Made by a program: the position numbers and the translations under genes. The notes beneath the pieces were generated by a model that saw nothing but the letters and a program-made list of their open reading frames with translations, did not search any database and was not told where the DNA came from. A DNA stretch of 64,000 nt. Origin: Actimicrobium sp034313845. GTDB lineage: Bacteria; Pseudomonadota; Gammaproteobacteria; Burkholderiales; Burkholderiaceae_D. Position 1 is the stretch's first letter, and each line of letters starts with the position of its first letter. The stretch lies in the NCBI RefSeq assembly GCF_034313845.1, contig NZ_JAVIWN010000001.1. One strand, written 5' to 3'. This document shows, in pieces, positions 33,653 to 40,901 of the stretch.

Positions 33653-33979
33653 ATGATCAAGCACATCGTCATGTGGACCCTCAAGGACGAAGCCGAAGGC
33701 GCCGACAAGGCCACCAATTTGCTGAAAATGCAGGCGCTGCTGGAAAGCTGCAAGGAACTGGTGCCCGGCATTCTCAAGTTCGAGGTCTCGCTGGCCCAGC
33801 CGGGTCTCGAATGCACGTGCGACATCTTGCTGTATTCCGAATTCGACAGCGTCCATTCGCTCGATGATTACCAGTCCCATCCGCTGCATGTCGCGACCAA
33901 GCCGTTCATCGGTGCGGTGCGCGCCACGCGGCACTGCATGGATGTGCTGGTGGAAGTCGCCGTGACTTCCTCCCTCTGA
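33653..33979 (+). CDS. Dabb (stress-responsive A/B barrel) family protein
   Basis: A 108 aa ferredoxin-like dimeric alpha/beta barrel protein. MIKHIVMWTLKDEAEG at the start and YQSHPLHVATKPFIGAVRATRHCMD near the end are the family pattern. Its role is unknown; relatives include olivetolic acid cyclase-like and stress-induced proteins. It starts 11 nt after the acyl-CoA dehydrogenase gene, so it is in the same transcript. AGGAAAG precedes the ATG. Confidence 0.85.
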   Translation: MIKHIVMWTLKDEAEGADKATNLLKMQALLESCKELVPGILKFEVSLAQPGLECTCDILLYSEFDSVHSLDDYQSHPLHVATKPFIGAVRATRHCMDVLVEVAVTSSL

Positions 33980-34022
33980 CCTCAGATTTTATTAGCCATC
34001 ACCATAACAATACGGAGACCGC

Positions 34023-34802
34023 ATGCGCACACCCCAGCAACTGTTCAACCTCGACGGCAAAACCGCACTGGTCACCGGCGGTTCGCGCGGCCTCGGCCTG
34101 CAAATTGCCGAAGCCCTTGGCGAGCAGGGCGCGACCATCGTCCTGTCGGCGCGCAAGCAGACCGAACTCGATGACGCCGTCGCCCATCTGAAAAGCCTGG
34201 GCATCAACGCCTCTGCCATTGCTGCCGATCTGTCGCAGGAAGCGGCTGTCGAGGCGCTGGTTACCGAGACGCTGAACCGCCTTGGCCATATTGATATCCT
34301 GGTCAACAACGCCGGTGCGACCTGGGGTGCGCCAGCCGAAGACCATCCGGTCGAGGCCTGGGACAAGGTCATGAACCTCAATATCCGCAGCATCTTTTTG
34401 CTCTCGCAAGCCGTCGGCAAGCGCTCGATGATTCCGCGTCGCTATGGCCGCATCATCAACGTCGCCTCGATCGCCGGTTTGTCCGGCAATCCACCCGGCA
34501 TGCAGACCATTGCCTACAACACGTCCAAAGGAGCGGTGGTCAACTTCACCCGCACGCTGGCGGGCGAATGGGGCGGGCATGGCATTACCGTCAATGCGCT
34601 GGCACCGGGATTTTTTCCGTCGAAAATGACCAAGGGTTTGCTGGCCACGCTGGGCAAGGAAGAAATGGCCAGCCACGCGCCGCTCAACCGGCTCGGTGAC
34701 GACGAAGACCTCAAGGGTGCGGCGGTCCTGTTTGCCTCCGACGCCGGCAAGCACATCACCGGCCAGATTCTGGCGGTCGATGGTGGCGTGTCGGCGATCT
34801 GA
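34023..34802 (+). CDS. SDR-family oxidoreductase
   Basis: A 259 aa classical short-chain dehydrogenase. The cofactor motif TGGSRGLGLQIAEAL is near residues 18-32, with NNAG at about 98-101. The catalytic set is a Ser in NVASIAG and Tyr and Lys in IAYNTSKGAVVNF; PGFFPSKMT follows. The Arg in SARKQTEL after strand 2 favours NADP(H). It may act on a 3-hydroxyacyl or other alcohol intermediate of the cluster. Its stop overlaps the thioesterase start by one base. Confidence 0.88.
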   Translation: MRTPQQLFNLDGKTALVTGGSRGLGLQIAEALGEQGATIVLSARKQTELDDAVAHLKSLGINASAIAADLSQEAAVEALVTETLNRLGHIDILVNNAGATWGAPAEDHPVEAWDKVMNLNIRSIFLLSQAVGKRSMIPRRYGRIINVASIAGLSGNPPGMQTIAYNTSKGAVVNFTRTLAGEWGGHGITVNALAPGFFPSKMTKGLLATLGKEEMASHAPLNRLGDDEDLKGAAVLFASDAGKHITGQILAVDGGVSAI

Positions 34803-35245
34803 TGGACTGGACGGTTGCCAGGCCGTTTCCGAACGAGATCCCGTTTTTGAACGAAATGGGGGTCGAGTTTCTCGGTGCGATGGACGGCGAAGCCCGCGTC
34901 GCGCTGACCCTCGGCACCCGTCACATGAATAGCTGGCAAGTCGGTCATGGCGGCGTCACGATGACCTTGCTCGATGTCGTCATGGCGCTGGCCGGTCGCT
35001 CGCTGGACCCGGCTGCCAGCGGTGCCGTCACCGTCGACATGCACACCAGTTTTTTGCAACCGGCTGGCCATCCGGGTAGCCGCATCATTGCCATCGGCCG
35101 GGCCAGCCATTGCGCCACCACACTCGTCTTTTGCGAAGGTGAACTCCGCAACGGTGACCTGCTGGTAGCCCGCGCGATGGGTACTTTCAAATTCCTCAAG
35201 CAGCGCGCCGCCGGCCGCAAGCTTGATCACACATTCATTCCCTGA
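34802..35245 (+). CDS. PaaI-type hotdog-fold thioesterase
   Basis: A 147 aa hotdog protein. NSWQVGHGGVTMTLLDVVMALAGRS carries the H-G-G-x-x-x-x-L-x-D motif of the PaaI thioesterases, and VTVDMHTSFLQPA and VARAMGTFKFL complete the fold. It likely hydrolyses acyl-CoA esters and could release CoA from dead-end intermediates of the pathway. It is translationally coupled to the upstream SDR gene. Confidence 0.85.
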   Translation: MDWTVARPFPNEIPFLNEMGVEFLGAMDGEARVALTLGTRHMNSWQVGHGGVTMTLLDVVMALAGRSLDPAASGAVTVDMHTSFLQPAGHPGSRIIAIGRASHCATTLVFCEGELRNGDLLVARAMGTFKFLKQRAAGRKLDHTFIP

Positions 35246-35259
35246 ACAAGGAGTCCAGC

Positions 35260-36276
35260 ATGACCACTACCACGACTACCACAACTACCACCCGTCAGAT
35301 CGTCCTCGCATCCCGTCCTGCCGGCAATGTGACTGCTGACAATTTCCGGCTTGAAGAAGTCGCTGTGCCGGTCATCACCGATGGCCAGGTGCTGATCCGC
35401 AATCACTATCTGTCGCTCGACCCGTACATGCGCGGTCGCATGGAAGACAGCAAGAGTTACGCCGAACCGCAGGCTCTGGGCACCGTCATGATAGGTGGCA
35501 CCGTCGGCGAAATCGTCGAGAGCAAGAACCCGAAATTCGCGGTTGGCGACAAGGTCGTGGGCGGCTCCGGCTGGGCCGAAATGACGGTCTCCGATGGCCA
35601 GGCATTGCGCAAGGTCGATACCACCCATATCCCGCTGTCGGCGTATCTCGGTTCGGTCGGCATGCCCGGCATGACCGCCTGGCTTGGCCTGACCCAGATC
35701 ATGCAACCGAAGGCGGGCGAAACCATCGTCGTCTCGGCGGCCAGCGGTGCGGTCGGCAGCGTGGTCGGTCAGCTCGCCAAACTGCGCGGCTGCCGCGCCG
35801 TCGGCATTGCCGGTGGTCCCGAAAAATGTGCGTACGTGGTCAAGGAACTCGGCTTCGATGCCTGCGTCGACTACAAGTCGCCGAGCTTTGCCGCCGATCT
35901 GGCCGCCGCGACGCCGGACGGCATCGATGCGATTTTTGAAAACGTCGGCGGCGTGGTCTTCGATACCGCTCTGGCGCGCATGAATGCGTTCGGCCGGATT
36001 GCAGTCTGCGGCCTGATCGCGGGCTACAACGGCGAACCGATGGTGCTCAATAATGTGCGCATGATCCTGACGATGCGCCTGACGATACGCGGCTTCATCG
36101 TCTCCGAGCACATCGACCTGTGGCCTGAAGGCTTGAAAGAACTCGGCATGCTGGTCGCCACCGGCAAGCTGAAATTCCGCGAATCGATTGCAGAAGGATT
36201 GGCGGCCGCACCGGAAGCGTTCATGGGTCTGCTCAAGGGCAAGAACTTCGGCAAGCAGCTGGTCAAGCTGATCTGA
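35260..36276 (+). CDS. NADP-dependent MDR-family oxidoreductase (CurA/leukotriene B4 dehydrogenase-like)
   Basis: A 338 aa zinc-independent medium-chain reductase. VTADNFRLEEVAVP and LSLDPYMRGRM are typical of the CurA/prostaglandin-reductase branch. The NADPH motif is VVSAASGAVGSVVGQLAKLRG, followed by GIAGGPEKCAYVV. FENVGGVVFDTALARMNAFGRIAVCGLIAGYN is also conserved. It probably reduces an enone double bond. The protein starts with ten Thr codons after Met, a low-complexity tail not shared with the family. AAGGAG lies upstream of the ATG. Confidence 0.9.
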   Translation: MTTTTTTTTTTRQIVLASRPAGNVTADNFRLEEVAVPVITDGQVLIRNHYLSLDPYMRGRMEDSKSYAEPQALGTVMIGGTVGEIVESKNPKFAVGDKVVGGSGWAEMTVSDGQALRKVDTTHIPLSAYLGSVGMPGMTAWLGLTQIMQPKAGETIVVSAASGAVGSVVGQLAKLRGCRAVGIAGGPEKCAYVVKELGFDACVDYKSPSFAADLAAATPDGIDAIFENVGGVVFDTALARMNAFGRIAVCGLIAGYNGEPMVLNNVRMILTMRLTIRGFIVSEHIDLWPEGLKELGMLVATGKLKFRESIAEGLAAAPEAFMGLLKGKNFGKQLVKLI

Positions 36277-36313
36277 TTTTTTTTCCTTTCACTCAAAAAA
36301 TCACGGAGACAGC

Positions 36314-37222
36314 ATGAAAAATTTTACCAATCGTGTAGCCGTCATCACCGGTGGTGCCAGCGGCTTCGGCCGCGAATTTGCGCTGATCGGCGCACGTCTG
36401 GGCATGAAGCTGGTGCTCGCTGATGTGCAGCAGGATGCACTCGATCGCGTCAAGGCCGAACTCGAAGCGCTCGGTGCCGAGGTGCTGGCAGTGCGCTGCG
36501 ACGTGCGTCACGCCAACGAAATCCAGGCGCTGGCCGATGCGACGATGGCGCGTTTTGGCGCCGTCCATCTGCTGTTCAATAACGCCGGTGTCGGCTCGGG
36601 CGGGCTGGTCTGGGAAAACACCCAGGCCGACTGGGAGTGGGTCCTTGGTGTAAACCTGTGGGGCGTGATCCACGGCGTGCGCATCTTCACGCCATTGATG
36701 CTCGCTTGCGCCAAGAGCGATCCAGACTACGAAGGCCACATCGTCAATACCGCGTCGATGGCTGGTTTGCTCAATGCGCCGACGATGGGGGTCTATAACG
36801 TTTCCAAGCATGCGGTGGTGTCGCTGACCGAATCGCTGTATCAGGACTTGCGGTTAGTCGATGCGCCAATCAGCGCGTCGGTGCTGTGCCCGTATTTCGT
36901 GCCGACCGGGATTTCGCAATCGCATCGCAACCGGCCTGATGATGTCGCCATGAGTGCGCGTCCTACAGTGAGCCAACTGGCGGCGCAGGCGATGTCGGAC
37001 AAGGCGGTCAATTCCGGCAAGGTCACGGCGGCTGAGGTTGCCGAGATGACGTTCGCGGCGATTGGCAGCGATCAGTTCTATGTGTATTCGCATCCGCAAG
37101 CGCTTGGTCATGTGCAAAAACGGATGGAAGACATCATCACCCAGACCAATCCGGGTGACCCGTATGCCGGTGCCGAGCATGTGCGTGACATGCTGCAGGC
37201 GAAACTGAAAGCAGGAGCGTAA
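36314..37222 (+). CDS. SDR-family oxidoreductase (second in cluster)
   Basis: A 302 aa short-chain dehydrogenase with a C-terminal extension. TGGASGFGREFALIG near residues 12-26 binds the cofactor and the Asp in LVLADVQQDAL favours NAD(H). FNNAGVG follows. The catalytic Ser is in NTASMAG and Tyr and Lys in VYNVSKHAVVSLTESL. It differs from the first SDR in cofactor preference and length. It is likely co-transcribed, 37 nt after the MDR gene and 2 nt before the hydrolase gene. Confidence 0.88.
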   Translation: MKNFTNRVAVITGGASGFGREFALIGARLGMKLVLADVQQDALDRVKAELEALGAEVLAVRCDVRHANEIQALADATMARFGAVHLLFNNAGVGSGGLVWENTQADWEWVLGVNLWGVIHGVRIFTPLMLACAKSDPDYEGHIVNTASMAGLLNAPTMGVYNVSKHAVVSLTESLYQDLRLVDAPISASVLCPYFVPTGISQSHRNRPDDVAMSARPTVSQLAAQAMSDKAVNSGKVTAAEVAEMTFAAIGSDQFYVYSHPQALGHVQKRMEDIITQTNPGDPYAGAEHVRDMLQAKLKAGA

Positions 37223-37224
37223 TC

Positions 37225-38124
37225 ATGGCGGCCGCGATCCGCGACAACCAGTTTGCTGCGCTCGACAATGGCACGCGCCTGCATTACGCCAGCGCCGGCC
37301 AGCCGGGCCAGCCGCTGATCCTGTTCGTGCATGGCTTCCCGGAATTCTGGGGTGAGTGGGAAGCGCAATTGCACGAGTTTGGCAGCACGCATTTTGCGGT
37401 CGCGCCGGATTTACGCGGCTTCAATTTATCGGACATGCCACCCGATCTGTCGTCGTACAAGGCGCGCCATATCGTCGATGACCTGCGGCTGCTGATCGGT
37501 CACCTCGGGTATGAGCAATGCATTCTGGTCGCGCATGACTGGGGTGGGGCGATTGCCTGGAACCTGGCGATCGCCTTGCCGCAGTTGCTGCACAAGCTGA
37601 TCATTATCAATTCGCCGCATCCGTACCTGTTCATGCAGGCGTTGGCAACCGATGCGCATCAGAAAGCGTCCAGCGATTACATGAACTGGCTGCGTGCCGA
37701 GGGGTCCGAGGCAGCGCTGGAGAAAAACGACTTCGCGTTGCTGGACGGTTTTTTCAATGGCATGGGTCAGCCACCGGCGTTGTGGTTTACCGACGCAGTC
37801 AGGGAGCGCTATCACGCCTGCTGGCGGCACGGCTTGCGCGGCGGCGTCAACTATTACCGCGCTTCGCCATTGCATCCACCGACGCCGGATCATCCGGGAC
37901 CGTTGAAACTGACGCTGGACCCGGCGGCCTTTCGTGTGTCGGTGTCCACTCGCGTGATCTGGGGCGAGACCGATTTTGCCTTGCCCAAAACACTGCTGGA
38001 CGGGCTTGATCAGTTCATCGCAGATTTGCAGATCGAACGCGTGGCCGATGCCTCGCACTGGATCGTCCACGAGCAACCGGTGCTGGTCAACCGGTTGCTG
38101 CGGCAGTTTGTCGCTGAGAGGTAA
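37225..38124 (+). CDS. Alpha/beta hydrolase, epoxide hydrolase-like
   Basis: A 299 aa alpha/beta hydrolase. HGFPEFWGEWEAQLHEF is the oxyanion segment of the epoxide hydrolase/dehalogenase branch. VAHDWGGAIAWNLA places an Asp nucleophile in the H-D-W-G-G motif. VIWGETDFALP probably carries the acid, and the catalytic His is in DASHWIVHEQP. An Asp nucleophile argues for an epoxide or halide substrate rather than an ester. It is the last gene of the acyl-CoA cluster. Confidence 0.87.
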   Translation: MAAAIRDNQFAALDNGTRLHYASAGQPGQPLILFVHGFPEFWGEWEAQLHEFGSTHFAVAPDLRGFNLSDMPPDLSSYKARHIVDDLRLLIGHLGYEQCILVAHDWGGAIAWNLAIALPQLLHKLIIINSPHPYLFMQALATDAHQKASSDYMNWLRAEGSEAALEKNDFALLDGFFNGMGQPPALWFTDAVRERYHACWRHGLRGGVNYYRASPLHPPTPDHPGPLKLTLDPAAFRVSVSTRVIWGETDFALPKTLLDGLDQFIADLQIERVADASHWIVHEQPVLVNRLLRQFVAER

Positions 38125-38193
38125 GTCATCGAGGGGACTATAATTTCCGCTTGATCGCTGGTACTTGGTACTATTGCTCACCCCCTTTATTCG

Positions 38194-39465
38194 ATGATGA
38201 GTCAGTGTGAGAGCATGTTAAAAAAACTTCCCGTTGGCGCACTTGTGCCAGGCATGTATATCCACGAACTGTGTGCGTCCTGGCTCGAAACACCTTTTTT
38301 CAAAAAATCGTTTTTGCTGGAAGATGCGATGATGCTGGCAAAAATCAGCAAGAGCAGCATCGAAGAAGCCTGGATCGACACCGACAAGGGCGACGATGTG
38401 CCCTCGCCACATGCCTGTGCTGTGGACGAGGAAAGTCTGGTTGCGGTGGTTCCCCCGCTGGTCATTGACACCCCGGCCGCGCCAATGGCTTACCGTCATG
38501 TCACACGCGTTTCGATGGCCGAAGAGGTCGGGCGCGCGACGAGCATTGTCAACAAGTCGCGCGAAGCCGTCTTGTCGATGTTCACCGAAGCGCGCATGGG
38601 CAAGGCGATCGATGCCCAGAACGCGATGTCGCTGGTCGAGGAAATTGCCGCCTCGATCATGCGCAATCCCGGTGCCCTGATCGGCCTGGCCCGCCTCAAG
38701 ACGGCCGATGATTACACCTACATGCATTCGGTCGCGGTCTGTGCGCTGATGATTGCTCTTGCCAGCCAGCTCAAGCTGGATGACGCGACCACGCGCGAAC
38801 TCGGGCTGGCCGGGCTATTGCACGACATCGGCAAGATGGCCGTGCCATCGACGATTCTGAACAAACCCGGCAAGCTCACCGATGACGAGTTTGTTTCAGT
38901 CAAACAGCATCCTGCCGCGGGGTACGCGATGCTGCTGGAGGCGACTGGTATCGGCCCGATTGCCCTTGATGTCTGCCTGCATCACCACGAAAAAATGAAC
39001 GGCAGCGGTTATCCGCACCGGCTCAAAGGCGATCAGATCAGCCTTCATGCGCGCATGGGTGCGGTGTGCGATGTCTATGATGCGATTACATCGAACCGGC
39101 CCTACAAGCAAGGCTGGTGTCCGTCCGAATCGCTGAGCAAGATGGCTGAATGGAGTGATGGCCATTTCGACCCGGTCGTGTTTCAGGCGTTCGTACGCAG
39201 CATCGGCATTTATCCGGTTGGCACGCTGGTGCGGATGGCGTCGGGACAGCTGGGTGTGGTCGTTGAGCAGCAGGATGGCAAGTTGCTGTTGCCGAAGGTG
39301 CGCGTGTTTTATAGCGTCAAGACGATGAGTCACATCACGCCAGTTTTGCTGGACCTGGCTGCAGCCAATAGCAGCGACAAAATTGTTGCGCGGGAAGAGG
39401 CCAGCAAGTGGGGCCTCACTGATATCAATCGCTACTGGCTGGGCGACGACGCGAGCAACACCTGA
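38194..39465 (+). CDS. HD-GYP domain cyclic-di-GMP phosphodiesterase
   Basis: A 423 aa cytoplasmic protein. The N-terminal ~100 residues (LPVGALVPGMYIHEL, FFKKSFLLED) are a DUF3391-like sensor or dimer domain. The HD-GYP domain spans about 165-345: HSVAVCALMIAL, then LLHDIGKMAVPSTILNKPGKLT with His210-Asp211, HHHEKMNGSGYPHRLKGDQI with the GYP triplet at 272-274, and VYDAITSNRPYK. The motifs look complete, so it should hydrolyse c-di-GMP. There is no membrane segment or receiver domain. A PilZ gene lies 12 kb away, so this region also carries a c-di-GMP receptor-fold protein. Confidence 0.92.
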   Translation: MMSQCESMLKKLPVGALVPGMYIHELCASWLETPFFKKSFLLEDAMMLAKISKSSIEEAWIDTDKGDDVPSPHACAVDEESLVAVVPPLVIDTPAAPMAYRHVTRVSMAEEVGRATSIVNKSREAVLSMFTEARMGKAIDAQNAMSLVEEIAASIMRNPGALIGLARLKTADDYTYMHSVAVCALMIALASQLKLDDATTRELGLAGLLHDIGKMAVPSTILNKPGKLTDDEFVSVKQHPAAGYAMLLEATGIGPIALDVCLHHHEKMNGSGYPHRLKGDQISLHARMGAVCDVYDAITSNRPYKQGWCPSESLSKMAEWSDGHFDPVVFQAFVRSIGIYPVGTLVRMASGQLGVVVEQQDGKLLLPKVRVFYSVKTMSHITPVLLDLAAANSSDKIVAREEASKWGLTDINRYWLGDDASNT

Positions 39466-39469
39466 CCTG

Positions 39470-39883
39470 TCACAGCATCGGCATGCGCAACAAGGCCACG
39501 ATCGGGTCGCGGGTTTCGCTCTGATAGGTCGATGCGTCGGTCATGTCCCACTCGTCATTCTTGCGATTCAACATTCCGGAAATAATGATGTCGCGCGCAA
39601 ACTTGCGACGATCCGCTGCAGCCGACGTTGACGAACGGGACGCTGTGGCGAGTGCACGCACATCCGTCACGCCGGTTTGGCGTCCTAATGTTTGCAGCGG
39701 TTCGGTCTGGCCGAGCGCGGCGATCAGGTCATTGACCGCCTGGTCGAGCAAGGCGTGCGCCTGCTTCTGGATGGCACGCAAGACAGGAATCCTGGCCGGA
39801 TCGGCGACCAGGGCAGCGAAGGCGACCGGGTCGAACGGGGCTTCGGCCGTGTCGGGTTGGTCAGGGTTATCGGCGTTGTCCAT
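39470..39883 (-). CDS. Hypothetical protein
   Basis: A 137 aa acidic protein not recognised. The N-terminus is Asp/Pro-rich (MDNADNPDQPDTAEAPFDP); the middle is helical (IPVLRAIQKQAHALLDQAVNDLIAALGQ); the rest is charged. No signal peptide or membrane segment. It converges on the HD-GYP gene with a 4 nt gap and lies 83 nt behind the coiled-coil membrane protein gene, so the two minus-strand genes may form one transcript. Confidence 0.6.
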   Translation of the reverse strand: MDNADNPDQPDTAEAPFDPVAFAALVADPARIPVLRAIQKQAHALLDQAVNDLIAALGQTEPLQTLGRQTGVTDVRALATASRSSTSAAADRRKFARDIIISGMLNRKNDEWDMTDASTYQSETRDPIVALLRMPML

Positions 39884-39966
39884 GGGAGCAGTCTCGTGAA
39901 GGGAATCGATAGTCGGGTGCGCCTGTGCGGATCATGTCGTTGGTGGCTGGATGGGATTGCTGCCTG

Positions 39967-40707
39967 TCACGCAGGGTGAGGTCCGAGGCTCTGGCTGAAC
40001 GGAACGGTGCCATGATGTCCGGCCGCGGCCGTTCCGGTATGGCCGGCCTGATTTTCTTGCGCGGCGGTCTCGGTATGACAGGTATGGCAGGTCTGATTTT
40101 CTGCCTCCGTGTCGTCGGTATCGCTGGCCTCATCCGGTTTTTTCCCTATTAATTGGTGCATTTGGTAAACCGCAGCGGCACCTACCAGCATAGGGAGCAA
40201 AGGCGATCCCATGACCATGCCAATGCAACTGACCGCCAGGCCAATTGCGCCAATCGGATTGGCTGCCAGAGCGAAACCGGCGACGCCTGCAGCGGCATAC
40301 AGCCCCCCTTTTCCTATTGCCTCCCATGGGGCGTTGTTGAAAGCGTTTTTGATGGCACCTGCCATTTTTTTCAGTTTGCCCTGTGCCGTTGGCGCGGTGC
40401 TGTTCGCGGTGGATGGATGTGCGCCGCTGGTTGCTGCCTGAAGCTTGAGTTCGAGCTCGGCTATTTTTTTATGCGCTTCACTGAGTTGTTCGGACACCGT
40501 TTCGTGCACGGCTGGCGACATGCTGCGTATTTCTTCAGTTATTTTTGGGTTGCTTGGCGCAAAGTTGTCCGGCGCCTTTTTTGTTGTTTGCCCAGGCGAT
40601 GACGCGTTCTCCGGTTTATTGGTAACCGGGCGCAAATCAATACGGTCAGTGGCAGCGCCGCGAGAGAGGGGAGTGGTTCTTGGAAGCGTGGTTGAAATAG
40701 GGTTCAT
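39967..40707 (-). CDS. Uncharacterised coiled-coil/glycine-rich membrane protein (paralogue 1)
   Basis: A 246 aa protein with a Ser/Thr/Pro-rich, disordered N-terminus, a short coiled coil (HETVSEQLSEAHKKIAELELKL), then GKLKKMAGAIKNAFNN and two Gly/Ala-rich hydrophobic segments (GLYAAAGVAGFALAANPIGAIGLAVSCIGMVMG, LLPMLVGAAAVYQM). The tail is acidic with His/Cys/Thr repeats (ENQTCHTCHTETAAQENQAGHTGTAA). There is no N-terminal signal. The protein at 45975-46829 has the same layout and the G-K-x3-M-x2-A-I-x-N-A-F motif. The layout recalls secreted pore-forming or effector proteins but no function can be assigned. GAGGA precedes the ATG at 40707. Confidence 0.65.
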   Translation of the reverse strand: MNPISTTLPRTTPLSRGAATDRIDLRPVTNKPENASSPGQTTKKAPDNFAPSNPKITEEIRSMSPAVHETVSEQLSEAHKKIAELELKLQAATSGAHPSTANSTAPTAQGKLKKMAGAIKNAFNNAPWEAIGKGGLYAAAGVAGFALAANPIGAIGLAVSCIGMVMGSPLLPMLVGAAAVYQMHQLIGKKPDEASDTDDTEAENQTCHTCHTETAAQENQAGHTGTAAAGHHGTVPFSQSLGPHPA

Positions 40708-40797
40708 CAAAGAATCCTCGAGGCTGGTGATCCGATCAGAAATAGCGCGTCCTAGTTGAGTCGCCACACTTCACCGCAAAGTTCCATCCGCTCGCAG

Positions 40798-40824
40798 GGT
40801 GCAATGCCCTCCGATTATTGCAAC
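40798..40824 (+). repeat. Degenerate REP-like hairpin repeat
   Basis: GGTGCAAT and ATTGCAAC arms with an 11 nt centre, one arm base changed from the consensus, followed by CTACCTG. It lies in the 194 bp gap between the sbcC stop and the paralogue 1 start. Confidence 0.7.
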
Positions 40825-40901
40825 CTACCTGTTTGGTCGTGGCGGTGCGCATGATGTTTTGGGGCGTGGCCAACCTTTAAAAAAAACCGGCTGTTGTGTC
40901 A

